Origin: Scytolyngbya sp. HA4215-MV1
GTDB lineage: Bacteria; Cyanobacteriota; Cyanobacteriia; Leptolyngbyales; Leptolyngbyaceae
Assembly: GCA_019359045.1 (NCBI GenBank)
Contig: JAHHIA010000001.1
Coordinates: 1 to 64,000 of the forward strand
Length of the DNA: 64,000 nt
Reading direction: 5' to 3'
Positions 26,180-34,982 of this stretch are shown piece after piece (positions within the stretch are counted from its first letter, which is position 1; each line of letters begins with the position of its first letter). The translations under genes and the position numbers were made by a program. The notes below the pieces were generated by a model. The model saw nothing but the letters and a program-made list of their open reading frames with translations. It made no database searches and was not told where the DNA came from.

Positions 26180-27025
26180 ATGCGGCGGGATTCTATTTTT
26201 TATCAGTTGTTTCGGCAATCTCCAGCGTTGTTGTTTGAGCTGTTGGAGCAGCCGCCTGAGAATGCTGGGGAGTATCGGTTTGATTCGGTGGCAGTCAAGG
26301 AACCGAAGTTTGAGATTGATGGGGTGTTTTTGCCCCCTGAAACTGAGGTGCCGGGGGTGGTTTATTTTTGTGAGGTGCAGTTTCAGCGGGATGAACGCTT
26401 GTATGAGCGGTTGTTTGCTGAGTTGTTTTTGTACTTCTACCGCAACCGCGATCGTTATGCCAATTGGCGGGCGGTGATTGTTTATCCCGATCGCCGGACT
26501 GAGCAAGGAGAGACTCTCCCCTATGAGGTATTGCTGAACAGTGCCCAGGTGCAGCGAGTGTATCTGGTGGAACTGGGGGATCTGGCGGAGTTACCGTTGG
26601 GGGTGGCGTTGATGGTGCTGACGACGGTGGATGAAGGGGAGGCTCCGGATGCTGCCAGGGCTTTGCTGGTGCGGGCGGGACGGGCGGCGTTATCGGAAGC
26701 GGCGAGTCGCGCCATAATGGAGATGGTTACGACCATCATGGTGTACAAGTTTACCCATTTGAGTCGGCAGGAGATTGAAAGGATGCTGGGAATTACGCTT
26801 CAGGAAACGCGGGTTTATCAAGAGGCAAAGGAAGAAGGGCGACAAGAAGCGCTGGTTCAGATGATTGGGCGGCTGTTTAATCATCGGTTTCAGCAGGAGT
26901 TGCCGGAGGAGGTGCGATCGCGGCTGACCACGCTTTCGGTGCCTGTGCTGGAAGATTTGGGTGAGGCGTTGTTGGATTTTGGCAGCCTGGCGGACTTGTT
27001 GACCTGGTTAGAGGCACTGGGGTAG
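26180..27025 (+). CDS. Rpn/PD-(D/E)XK-type protein (DUF2887 plus DUF4351)
   Basis: The ATG at 26180 gives 281 residues starting MRRDSIFYQLFRQSPALLFE, the usual opening of cyanobacterial DUF2887 proteins. FRFDS-like EYRFDSVAVKEPKFEIDGVF and VYFCEVQFQRDERLYERLFA carry the putative nuclease Asp and Glu-x-Gln residues of the recombination-promoting nuclease group. Residues about 225-280 (ALVQMIGRLFNHRFQQELPE onward) form the DUF4351 module often found at the C-terminus. These proteins are numerous and variable in cyanobacteria. Their role is unclear; relatives in E. coli promote recA-independent recombination. Confidence 0.82.
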   Translation: MRRDSIFYQLFRQSPALLFELLEQPPENAGEYRFDSVAVKEPKFEIDGVFLPPETEVPGVVYFCEVQFQRDERLYERLFAELFLYFYRNRDRYANWRAVIVYPDRRTEQGETLPYEVLLNSAQVQRVYLVELGDLAELPLGVALMVLTTVDEGEAPDAARALLVRAGRAALSEAASRAIMEMVTTIMVYKFTHLSRQEIERMLGITLQETRVYQEAKEEGRQEALVQMIGRLFNHRFQQELPEEVRSRLTTLSVPVLEDLGEALLDFGSLADLLTWLEALG

Positions 27026-27046
27026 GGGATTCGGTTGAAGGATACG

Positions 27047-27649
27047 ATGGTTCGGCTTTTTGTGAAACTGGCGATCGCTGGGGTGTCGGTTGCATTGATT
27101 GGTTTGCCGTTCTATCACCAGTGGCAGGTGTGGCAGGGTGCCCGACCGGACTACGATCGCGCGATTCCAGTCAAGCGTCCGCTGGAGCCGGAACCGGGAC
27201 TGTCGCAACACTGGCAGGTGGTGCGGGTGAGTGATGGCGATACGATCGTGGTGCAAGCTGGGGGCAGGCAGGACAAGATTCGGTTTTGTGGGATTGATGC
27301 ACCGGAACTAGAGCAACCGTTGGGTAAGGAAGCGCAACAGTCTCTCCAACGGTTGATTCAGGCGGGGGGAAACCAGGTGATGGTGACACCGACCGAGCGA
27401 GATCGGGAGGGTCGGTTGGTAGGGGAGGTATTTGTCGCGGCACCGACCGCGCAGCAACCGGAGTTGGAGAAGTTTCTCAATGCAGAAATGGTACGGCTGG
27501 GCATGGCGTACCATTACGCGAAGTTTTCGGACGGTTGTCTGAATCGGGATGAGATGGTGGCGGGGGAGCAGGAGGCGCAGCAGCAGCGGCGAGGGGTGTG
27601 GGGTGAGTCGAATGCGGTGAAGCCTTGGGATTGGCGGCAGCAGCATTGA
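27047..27649 (+). CDS. Membrane-anchored thermonuclease (SNase-like)
   Basis: The ATG at 27047 gives 200 residues; a TTG at 27035 is less likely. Residues about 5-22 (FVKLAIAGVSVALIGLPF) form an N-terminal anchor or signal. The SNase fold follows: VVRVSDGDTIVV with the Asp-Thr of the calcium site, KIRFCGIDAPELEQPLGKEA, TERDREGRLVGEVFV with the catalytic Arg/Asp region and GMAYHYAKFSDGC. It should degrade DNA and RNA outside the cytoplasm or in the periplasm. The gene lies just upstream of the CRISPR-Cas locus but is a common stand-alone cyanobacterial gene. Confidence 0.9.
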   Translation: MVRLFVKLAIAGVSVALIGLPFYHQWQVWQGARPDYDRAIPVKRPLEPEPGLSQHWQVVRVSDGDTIVVQAGGRQDKIRFCGIDAPELEQPLGKEAQQSLQRLIQAGGNQVMVTPTERDREGRLVGEVFVAAPTAQQPELEKFLNAEMVRLGMAYHYAKFSDGCLNRDEMVAGEQEAQQQRRGVWGESNAVKPWDWRQQH

Positions 27650-27686
27650 AGATTTGATTCTGTAAAGCTTGAGAGATTATTAAGGG

Positions 27687-27761
27687 TTACAAATAATATT
27701 GCAGGATTGCAGTAACCGAGGCTAGAGTCAGGAAAATGATAGAGCGGATGTACTCTTTCAT
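27687..27761 (-). CDS. Possible 24-residue membrane peptide
   Basis: Antisense to the cas3 leader, a 25-codon frame starts at ATG 27761 and reads MKEYIRSIIFLTLASVTAI followed by LQYYL. The central 18 residues would form one transmembrane helix, and the N-terminus holds lysine and arginine as expected for an inside-facing end. An AAGAAA motif lies upstream. Single-helix peptides of this size are frequent in cyanobacterial photosynthetic and transport complexes. I cannot match it to one, and the frame may be chance. Confidence 0.3.
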   Translation of the reverse strand: MKEYIRSIIFLTLASVTAILQYYL

Positions 27762-27783
27762 GGCGAAATTTTCTTAGCTAATT

Positions 27784-29988
27784 ATGAAGCCTCAATTTGC
27801 TGCACATACTCCACCAGAAAATCAGCCAAACCAATGGCATCCCCTCAAAGCTCATTTAGGTAAAGTTGCAAACCGGGCACGGAGATTTGCAGACAAGTTT
27901 CAGGCGGGTGAACTGGGGTATTTTGCAGGACTCTGGCATGACCTGGGTAAGTATAATCCCAATTTTCAGAAGTATTTAGTTCAGTGCGAAGTAGCATCTC
28001 GATCAGGAGGCGCGGAGCCTCGCGATCGCGTTCCTCATGCAATTTATGGTGCAAAACTTGCCACTGAAAAGTTTAAACCGCTAGCACAACTCATTTATGG
28101 TCATCATGGCGGGTTGCCTCAGGAGACCCACATGAACAACCGCATTGCTGAGTTAGATCACGCACTACACCAAGAAATTCTGCAACATGCTGCATCCGAG
28201 GCAATAGATTTAGAAATTTCGCCTGTTGCTACACAACAGTTGATGGGGCTATTTAGAGACGAGTACAGCTATGAATTGCTGTTGCGATTGTTATTTTCCT
28301 GTTTAGTAGATTCTGACTTCCTGGATACCGAAACGCACTTTGATCCAGAAATGGCAGCAAAGCGTGGCTCTCAAATCGGAGTCACAAACCTTTGGGAAAC
28401 TCTTCGGACAGCCCAAGATGAGTTACTAACAAAAGCTGATGATACACCTGTGAACCGCGTGCGATCGCAGGTTTACCAGACTTGTTTAGATGCTGCTCAA
28501 CTGGCTCCCGGTGTGTTTCGTTTGGCAGTTCCAACAGGGGGAGGTAAGACTCGCAGTGGATTGGCTTTTGCCCTGGCTCATGCTGTGGAACATGAATTGG
28601 ATCGGGTCATTGTGGCAGTACCCTACACCAGCATTATTGAGCAAACTGTGGAGGTGTATCGGGATATCTTTGGTCAAGAGGCTGTGTTGGAGCATCACAG
28701 CACCGTCAAACCTGATGAGGGTAACCAGGAAGATGCGCGATCGCGCCAAGCCCAAGCGCGTCTTGCTACTCAAAACTGGGATGCGCCCTTGATCGTGACC
28801 ACAACGGTTCAATTATTTGAAAGCCTGTTTGCCAATCGCACCAGTCGTTGTCGTAAGCTGCATAACATCGTTAACAGTGTCATTATTCTGGATGAGGTTC
28901 AAACGCTTCCAGCTAGCTTGCTGAAGCCCATCTTGGGTGTCTTAAAAGAACTCTGTCGCCAGTATCGGGTAACGGTGGTGCTGTGTACGGCAACTCAGCC
29001 AGCCCTAGAAGGAGAAAGCCGCTATCTAGAAGGTTTTACAGCGGGAACTGTGCGAGACATCATACCCAAAGCGATGGCAACAGAGCACTTCACCAATTTG
29101 AGTCGAGTGCACTACACTGTGCCACTAGAGGAATGGAGTTGGGCAACCGTCGCGCAGCATGTTCAGCCTCACGAGCAAGCCTTGGTGATTCTCAATACCC
29201 GCAAGGATGCCCTCGCAGTGCTGGATAAGTTACTAAATCCAGATTCCGACCACATTTTCCATCTTTCTACCTTGCTATGTGGGCAACATCGGCGGGAAGT
29301 ATTGCAGCAAGTCCGCGATCGCCTTGCTACCCATCAGCCCTGTCTTCTCGTTTCGACTCAGGTTGTCGAAGCTGGAGTCGATTTAGATTTCCCGGTGGTC
29401 TACCGTGCAATTGGTCCACTAGATCGGATTGTGCAGGCAGCAGGACGCTGTAACCGGGAAGGACGCAGAGTAGAGAAGGGGCAGGTAACGGTTTTTCGAC
29501 CTCAGGAAGGCAAACTTCCTCCCGGTGAGTATCACAAAGCCTTTAAAGAAACATCGATCTTACTGCAACGCGAAAACCTGAATTGGGATGACCCCAGCAT
29601 TTTTGATGAGTATTTTCGCAAGCTTTATATGGGCATAGATACGGATGCTCAAGAGATCCAGAAATACCGCGAAGTCTTTGATTTTCCTGAAGTGGCAACC
29701 CGGTTCAAGCTAATTCCAGACGACACTACACCTGTCGTGATTGAGTACGACGATCGTGCTCGTAGCTTGGTGCACCGTATCCGTCGCGATGGCTTACGCG
29801 CTGGTGACTTAAAAGCGTTGCAGCCCTATCTAGTCAACCTCCGCAGTCGCGAATTTCGAGAAACCGAAGAGTTACGTGAACTGATTGCTCCGGGTGTTTG
29901 GCTCTGGCAGGGGAACTATCACAGAACCCAAGGGATTGAGATCGGAGATGCCGCGATCGTCCGCGACCCAGCAGACTTAATTTTTTAG
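27784..29988 (+). CDS. cas3: Type I-C CRISPR helicase-nuclease Cas3
   Basis: The 734-residue protein has an N-terminal HD nuclease domain (residues about 15-220; metal ligands in LWHDLGKYNPNFQKYL and LIYGHHGGLP, SCLVDSDFLDTE) and a superfamily 2 helicase. Helicase motifs are PTGGGKTRSGLAFALAHA (Walker A), ILDEVQTLPASLL (Walker B), VLCTATQPAL, LVSTQVVEAGVDLDF and IVQAAGRCNREGR. After Cascade recognises a target, Cas3 is recruited to unwind and degrade the DNA. It opens the cas operon; no transcriptional terminator lies between it and cas5. All motifs needed for activity are intact. Confidence 0.96.
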   Translation: MKPQFAAHTPPENQPNQWHPLKAHLGKVANRARRFADKFQAGELGYFAGLWHDLGKYNPNFQKYLVQCEVASRSGGAEPRDRVPHAIYGAKLATEKFKPLAQLIYGHHGGLPQETHMNNRIAELDHALHQEILQHAASEAIDLEISPVATQQLMGLFRDEYSYELLLRLLFSCLVDSDFLDTETHFDPEMAAKRGSQIGVTNLWETLRTAQDELLTKADDTPVNRVRSQVYQTCLDAAQLAPGVFRLAVPTGGGKTRSGLAFALAHAVEHELDRVIVAVPYTSIIEQTVEVYRDIFGQEAVLEHHSTVKPDEGNQEDARSRQAQARLATQNWDAPLIVTTTVQLFESLFANRTSRCRKLHNIVNSVIILDEVQTLPASLLKPILGVLKELCRQYRVTVVLCTATQPALEGESRYLEGFTAGTVRDIIPKAMATEHFTNLSRVHYTVPLEEWSWATVAQHVQPHEQALVILNTRKDALAVLDKLLNPDSDHIFHLSTLLCGQHRREVLQQVRDRLATHQPCLLVSTQVVEAGVDLDFPVVYRAIGPLDRIVQAAGRCNREGRRVEKGQVTVFRPQEGKLPPGEYHKAFKETSILLQRENLNWDDPSIFDEYFRKLYMGIDTDAQEIQKYREVFDFPEVATRFKLIPDDTTPVVIEYDDRARSLVHRIRRDGLRAGDLKALQPYLVNLRSREFRETEELRELIAPGVWLWQGNYHRTQGIEIGDAAIVRDPADLIF

Positions 29989-30002
29989 TTGGAGATGTAT
30001 GA

Positions 30003-30680
30003 ATGGGTTCACCTTTAATCGTCAAAGTTTGGGCTGATTATGCCTGCTTTACACGTCCAGAGTTTGGAGCCGAGCGGGTCAGTTATCCTGTGATGACTCC
30101 CAGCGCGGCACGAGGGGTGCTGGAGGCAATTTTCTGGAAACCTGAATTTACCTGGAAAGTGCGGGAAATTCAGGTACTGGAGCCGATTCAGCATTTTTCT
30201 ATTGTACGGAATGAAATGAATAGTTGGCAGAGTGCCAGTTCTGCAAAAAGTCCAGATTATCGCTACTTTGCCGATGACGATCGATCCCAGCGCCACACCC
30301 TTGGTTTACGCAACGTTGCCTATATCATCAAAGCCGATATGCAACTTAAGGCTCATGCCAATGCTGATGAAGCCAAGTACCGCGATCAGTTTCGGAGACG
30401 GGTTAAAAAGGGACAGTGCCACCATCAGCCTTACTTAGGCACTCGTGAGTTCAGTGCCTTCTTTGGTGAACCGGATCAGGAGCACGATCGACCCATTGCT
30501 CACAGTGATGAATTGGGCTTAATGCTGCTGGACATGGAATTTACCCCAACCGCAGAAGCCGCGACTCTGGAGTATTTCACTCACGACGAATCGGGGGCAA
30601 AGGTCACCAAAGGCAAAGCACAACCCAAATTTTTTCCAGCACGCTTGGACAACGGCATCTTGAGGGTTCCCACATCATGA
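30003..30680 (+). CDS. cas5c: Type I-C Cas5 (Cas5c/Cas5d), crRNA-processing subunit
   Basis: This 225-residue RAMP protein starts MGSPLIVKVWADYACFTRPE, followed by SYPVMTPSAARGVLEAIFW, the signature of Cas5c. In type I-C it replaces Cas6: it cuts the repeat at the base of its hairpin and stays bound to the 5' handle. PYLGTREFSAFFGEPDQEHD contains the region where catalytic residues lie in relatives. It starts 14 bases after cas3 with GGAG upstream, and its end overlaps cas8c as ATGA. Length is typical. Confidence 0.95.
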   Translation: MGSPLIVKVWADYACFTRPEFGAERVSYPVMTPSAARGVLEAIFWKPEFTWKVREIQVLEPIQHFSIVRNEMNSWQSASSAKSPDYRYFADDDRSQRHTLGLRNVAYIIKADMQLKAHANADEAKYRDQFRRRVKKGQCHHQPYLGTREFSAFFGEPDQEHDRPIAHSDELGLMLLDMEFTPTAEAATLEYFTHDESGAKVTKGKAQPKFFPARLDNGILRVPTS

Positions 30681-32434
30681 TTCTCACCAAATTGAAAGAG
30701 TATGCCGACAACCGCATGACCCTGCCACCCACTATGTATGGTGAAACCAAAGTGGCATGGTGGATTAGCTTAACGTCGGAAGGCAACTATGAAGGCTTTG
30801 TTCCTTTGAAAACAAAGGAGAACAAGCGTGGAGAGCCAACGATCGCCCCTCATATTGGTCGTACAGTTGGTGTAAAGCCTAAACTTCTGGCAGATACAGG
30901 CGAATATGTGTTGGGCATTGGACGCGCAACCTCAAAACCAGAAAGGGTTGCAGATTGTCATGAACAGTTCAAACAACTGATTCAAGCTTGCGCTGACGCA
31001 ACGGAAGAACCTGTGGTGAAAGCGGTTCTCTATTTTCTTACCACTCCAGAAGAACTTGAAAAAGCCAAGGCTGATTTACCCAAAGATTTTGATCCAGGTG
31101 ATGTCATCACCTTTCGGGTGGGTGAGATGATTCCAGCCGATGCAGCGTATAAACTCCACTCAGTCGAAGCATTTTGGGCAAGTTTCACCTCTGGAAACGG
31201 TGAAGAAGAGATAGCTAGCAGTAATCCAACCATGACCTGTTTAATCACAGGTGAGGAAACAGTTGTTGAAAAGCGGCTACCGTTTCTAGTTAAGGGGCTA
31301 ATTGGGGGGCAACCTTCTGGCACAGCCCTCGTCTCAGCCAATTCACCGCCGTTCATGTCCTATGGCTTGCAGAACTCTCTCACATCGCCGATTTCCCGTG
31401 AGGCAGCAGAACGATTTACCAAAGCATTGAACTCGTTAATTGCAGATGGGCGATCGCGCATTTACATCGGCTCGACCGTTTACACCTTCTGGACAAGGGA
31501 AAAAACGAGCTTTAATCCGCTAGCTCTAATCAGCCAACCTAAACTTGAGGAAGTCGAAGCTTTATTCAAGTCACCCTCCACAACTCAACAAGCTTCAAGT
31601 TTGAATGAATCAAAAGTTAATCAGTTTTATGCTTTGGCACTCACTGCCAATAATGCCCGTGCAGTAGTCCGTGATTGGTTGGAAACCACAATCCCAAATG
31701 TGCAGGAGAAATTACAGGACTGGTTTTGCAACCAGCGAATTGTTGACCCCTATGGAGCAAATCATCGTCCATTAAGTGTCTACACCTTAGCAGCTAACAT
31801 CTACCGCGATGCCTCTAAGGAAATGCAACCTACTGCTCCCACTGCCCTGATTCGCAACGCCCTTCATGGCGATCGCATCCCGGAAGAGTTGCTTGTCAAA
31901 CTGGTACGCCGCAATCGTACTGAGCAGGATATTACCTACCCGCGCGCTGTTTTGCTCAAACTCATTTTTTCTAGCTATGGACCTCGCAAAAACATGATGA
32001 CGAATATGGAACAGTTAAACCTAAATCCTGATTTAGAAGGTAACGATCGCAAAGCCTACTTCTGTGGGCGATTGTTTGCTGTGTTGGAGTCTTTGCAAAA
32101 AGCAGCAATCGGCTCAATCAATGCATCGTTGGCAGATCGCTACTATGGTGCTGCCTCCAGCACACCCAACGTTGCACTCACTCCCCTGATGAAGTTGAGA
32201 CAGGCACACCTAGCAAAACTACGAAAAAATAAACCGGGTGTTTGCGTGGCTATTGAAGATCGATTGATGGAAATTTTTAGCAATTTACCTCCATCAGAAC
32301 TCCCAAAATCGTTAAATCTACAGCAACAAGGTTTGTTTGGACTAGGCTACTACCACCAACGTGCTAGCGATCGTGCCGCTGCTAAAGCTGCATCCGAAGC
32401 TAAAAAAGCAGCCCAGGCTTCTACAACTCCCTAA
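30677..32434 (+). CDS. cas8c: Type I-C large subunit Cas8c (Csd1)
   Basis: The 585-residue protein begins MILTKLKEYADNRMTLPPTM and contains family features such as CLITGEETVVEKRLPFLVKG, SYGLQNSLTSPISREAAERF and YYGAASSTPNVALTPLMKLR. Cas8c recognises the PAM and forms the large subunit of Cascade; in type I-C its gene also makes the small subunit from an internal start. Candidate internal starts exist in the last third, but I cannot choose one. The C-terminal 25 residues are Ala/Lys-rich. The start overlaps the cas5c stop by four bases. Confidence 0.95.
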   Translation: MILTKLKEYADNRMTLPPTMYGETKVAWWISLTSEGNYEGFVPLKTKENKRGEPTIAPHIGRTVGVKPKLLADTGEYVLGIGRATSKPERVADCHEQFKQLIQACADATEEPVVKAVLYFLTTPEELEKAKADLPKDFDPGDVITFRVGEMIPADAAYKLHSVEAFWASFTSGNGEEEIASSNPTMTCLITGEETVVEKRLPFLVKGLIGGQPSGTALVSANSPPFMSYGLQNSLTSPISREAAERFTKALNSLIADGRSRIYIGSTVYTFWTREKTSFNPLALISQPKLEEVEALFKSPSTTQQASSLNESKVNQFYALALTANNARAVVRDWLETTIPNVQEKLQDWFCNQRIVDPYGANHRPLSVYTLAANIYRDASKEMQPTAPTALIRNALHGDRIPEELLVKLVRRNRTEQDITYPRAVLLKLIFSSYGPRKNMMTNMEQLNLNPDLEGNDRKAYFCGRLFAVLESLQKAAIGSINASLADRYYGAASSTPNVALTPLMKLRQAHLAKLRKNKPGVCVAIEDRLMEIFSNLPPSELPKSLNLQQQGLFGLGYYHQRASDRAAAKAASEAKKAAQASTTP

Positions 32435-32481
32435 ATTTTTCCACTGACTCCCGCTTCTCACAATTACTTAGGAAATCTTTC

Positions 32482-33630
32482 ATGACTTATCATCTCAACC
32501 CCAATGTTCGTCACGATTTTGTTTTGTTGTTTGATGTTGTTGATGGTAATCCCAATGGTGATCCAGATGGTGGCAACATGCCTCGCACGGATGTTGAAAC
32601 CTCTCAAGGATTAGTGACAGATGTGTCGCTTAAACGCAAAATTCGTAATTACATCGCCACCTATGCCGAGTATGAAGCAACTGAAGCAGAAAGGGCACAG
32701 TTGAAGGTCTTTGTTGAGCATCGCGGAGTGTTAAATGATCAAATTCGCCGTGCTTACATTGCTGAAAACATCCCGGTTGGAAAATCTGCCAAAGAAGTGG
32801 TGAAAGATGATAAAGTCCTATCTCCACTACGAGAGTTGAAGGCGTACTTACCGAATGCTTTTACCTTTGTAGATAACGATGAAGACTCTGGGGAAGTCGA
32901 TGCCACATTGGAATATAGTGGCGAACTCTCTGAAGATGAACTCAAAGAGTTTTATGCACTAGATGAAGTGACTGAGTTGTTCAGTCAAAACAAGGTTTTG
33001 AGCAAATTTATCAAAGACTTGGTAAAGAAAGCAGGGAAACCTGAGAAAAATCGTGCTAATGCTGAAAAAGCTCAAAAATGGATGTGCCAAAACTTCTATG
33101 ATGTGCGGATGTTTGGTGCGGTCATGAGTACTGGGTTGAATGCCGGACAGGTACGCGGAGCGATGCAATTGACCTTTGCCCGTTCGATTGATCCGGTGCA
33201 ACCGCAGGATCTAGCCATTACTCGTGTTGCCGTTACAGATGCTAAAGATCGAGAGAAACTGCAAACCATTGGTCGCAAAACCATGATTCCCTACGGCTTA
33301 TATCGCGGCTATGGCTTTTACTCTCCTCATTTGGCATCCCAAACCGGAGTCACTCAACGCGATCTTGAACTGTTCTGGGAAGCTCTGGTCAAAATGTGGG
33401 AGTTCGATCGCTCTGCCAGTCGTGGCATGATGGCTCCCCGCGGCATATACATCTTCTCTCACGACAACAAGTTAGGTCGTGCCCCTGCCCATGAACTGTT
33501 TAAACGCATCCAAATTCCTTCTCTACAAAACCAGGGCATCGTTTCTCGGCAATTTTCAGACTACACCATTCAGGTGAATGAAGCAGAGATGCCCGAAGGA
33601 GTGCACTTAACTCGCTTAATCGAAGGCTAA
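32482..33630 (+). CDS. cas7c: Type I-C backbone subunit Cas7c (Csd2), with an extended middle region
   Basis: The protein shows Cas7c hallmarks: FDVVDGNPNGDPDGGNMPRT, LVTDVSLKRKIRNYI, FYDVRMFGAVMSTGLNAGQV, MQLTFARSIDPVQP and DRSASRGMMAPRGIYIF. Several copies coat the crRNA in Cascade. At 382 residues it is about 80-90 longer than the usual 280-300. The excess lies at about residues 95-185, an acidic stretch with TFVDNDEDSGEVDATLEYSG and SEDELKEFYALDEVTELFSQ, placed between the RNA-binding strand and the YDVRMFGAV helix. AGGAAATC upstream supports ATG 32482. Confidence 0.94.
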   Translation: MTYHLNPNVRHDFVLLFDVVDGNPNGDPDGGNMPRTDVETSQGLVTDVSLKRKIRNYIATYAEYEATEAERAQLKVFVEHRGVLNDQIRRAYIAENIPVGKSAKEVVKDDKVLSPLRELKAYLPNAFTFVDNDEDSGEVDATLEYSGELSEDELKEFYALDEVTELFSQNKVLSKFIKDLVKKAGKPEKNRANAEKAQKWMCQNFYDVRMFGAVMSTGLNAGQVRGAMQLTFARSIDPVQPQDLAITRVAVTDAKDREKLQTIGRKTMIPYGLYRGYGFYSPHLASQTGVTQRDLELFWEALVKMWEFDRSASRGMMAPRGIYIFSHDNKLGRAPAHELFKRIQIPSLQNQGIVSRQFSDYTIQVNEAEMPEGVHLTRLIEG

Positions 33631-33668
33631 AGAATTAGCCATAGAGCCTGAAGAATCGGCTTCAGGCT
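33625..33668 (+). terminator. Two hairpins between cas7c and uma2
   Basis: GGCTAA/TTAGCC (33625-33640, four-base loop, including the cas7 stop) is followed by AGCCTGAAG/CTTCAGGCT (33645-33653 and 33660-33668, six-base loop). No T-run follows. They may stabilise the cas7 message end or partly terminate before uma2 and the adaptation genes. Confidence 0.5.
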
Positions 33669-33725
33669 TGAGGCTGGGAAAAGTGCTACCGTCAAAAAAA
33701 GCACCGCCATTCAGGAGAATGCCCC

Positions 33726-34334
33726 ATGATTGCTCAAACTCAGGCAGTTCAAACCTATTCTCCAGAAGAATATCTGGAACTGGAACTAGCATCCGAAATA
33801 CGCCATGAATATATCGATGGAGAGATTGTTCCCATGACCGGGGGAATGCCAAATCATAACCAAATTTTGCTGAACTTGGCAGGAACACTTAATCTCACTC
33901 TCAGACAGAAGCCCTATCGAGTATTCGTCACCGATCAGCGGTTGTGGATTCCTCAGCGGCGAATTTATACCTATCCCGATGTCATGGTAGTGCACGGAGC
34001 ATTAGCCTACCAAGAAGGGCGGCGAGACACGATTACTAATCCCGTCTTGATTGTCGAAGTATTGTCTAAATCGACTCGTGATTATGATCAGGGTGATAAG
34101 TTCGCTGCCTATCGCACGATTCCTACTTTTCAGGAGTATGTGTTAGTGGATCAGTATCGCTATCAGGTAGAGCACTACGCCAAAACTGGGGAGAAAAAAT
34201 GGGTGTTTCAAGAGTATGACGAAGTAACGAATTCAGTTGAGTTCGCATCTCTTCCTTTTGCGATCGCCCTCCACGAGATCTACGACAAAGTTGAATTTGA
34301 ACTCCCTGAACCAACTGAGTCCACGTCAGAATAA
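33726..34334 (+). CDS. Uma2-family PD-(D/E)XK endonuclease-like protein inside the cas operon
   Basis: The 202-residue protein begins MIAQTQAVQTYSPEEYLELE and has the Uma2 (DUF820) core. Candidate nuclease residues are the Asp in IYTYPDVMVVHG, the Glu in PVLIVEVLSKSTRDYD and the Lys in QGDKFAAYRTIP. AGGAGA eight bases upstream supports ATG 33726. Uma2 proteins are among the most numerous families of filamentous cyanobacteria and are thought to be nucleases, but their role is unknown. It lies between cas7c and cas4, where type I-C loci normally have nothing, and is 21 bases from cas4, so it is transcribed with the adaptation genes. Confidence 0.9.
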   Translation: MIAQTQAVQTYSPEEYLELELASEIRHEYIDGEIVPMTGGMPNHNQILLNLAGTLNLTLRQKPYRVFVTDQRLWIPQRRIYTYPDVMVVHGALAYQEGRRDTITNPVLIVEVLSKSTRDYDQGDKFAAYRTIPTFQEYVLVDQYRYQVEHYAKTGEKKWVFQEYDEVTNSVEFASLPFAIALHEIYDKVEFELPEPTESTSE

Positions 34335-34355
34335 AGCCTTGCTCCTACCAATACG

Positions 34356-34982
34356 ATGCCAGACCCCGATCGCTATGTCCTGATCAGTGCCCTCCAACAC
34401 TATGCCTATTGCCCGCGTCAATTTGCCCTGATTCATATTGAGCAAACCTTTGAGGAAAATCTCTATACCCTGCGGGGGCAACGGGTCCATGAAAAAGTCA
34501 ACATTCCAGAAAATGAGCGAATTGCAGGCATCCGGGTTGAGCGCGCTCTGCCCCTTTGGTCTCATCGACTGGAACTTACGGGTATTGCCGATGTGGTGGA
34601 ATTTCTCGCAGACGGCACTCCTTATCCGGTGGAATACAAGTCTGGTTCACGCAAGCCTCGTGATGCCGATGATTTACAGCTTTGTGCCCAGGCTTTGTGC
34701 TTAGAGGAAATGCTCAACCGGGCTGTTCCTGCGGGTGCCATCTTTCATGCGGCTTCTAAGCGCCGACGAGAAGTGCAGTTTGATGATGAGTTGCGATCGC
34801 GGGTTTCTGAAACGGCTCAACACATCCGGCAGTTGATTCTTACTGGCATCCTTCCTCATCCAGTTGCAGATGAGCGATGCCGAGATTGTTCCCTGATTGA
34901 AACCTGTATGCCCCATGCTGTTAGAGACTTTCATCGTTCCTCTCAGTTAAATAATCCATTTCTGGTCTTGGAGGATGGATGA
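34356..34982 (+). CDS. cas4: CRISPR adaptation exonuclease Cas4
   Basis: The 208-residue protein has the RecB-like nuclease core (ELTGIADVVEF, TPYPVEYKSGSRK) and the four cysteines of the iron-sulfur cluster: one in YCPRQFALI and three in CRDCSLIETC. Cas4 trims prespacers and fixes their PAM end for Cas1-Cas2. The start MPDPDRYVLISALQHYAYCP is usual for type I-C. Its last four bases overlap the cas1 start. Length is typical. Confidence 0.95.
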   Translation: MPDPDRYVLISALQHYAYCPRQFALIHIEQTFEENLYTLRGQRVHEKVNIPENERIAGIRVERALPLWSHRLELTGIADVVEFLADGTPYPVEYKSGSRKPRDADDLQLCAQALCLEEMLNRAVPAGAIFHAASKRRREVQFDDELRSRVSETAQHIRQLILTGILPHPVADERCRDCSLIETCMPHAVRDFHRSSQLNNPFLVLEDG

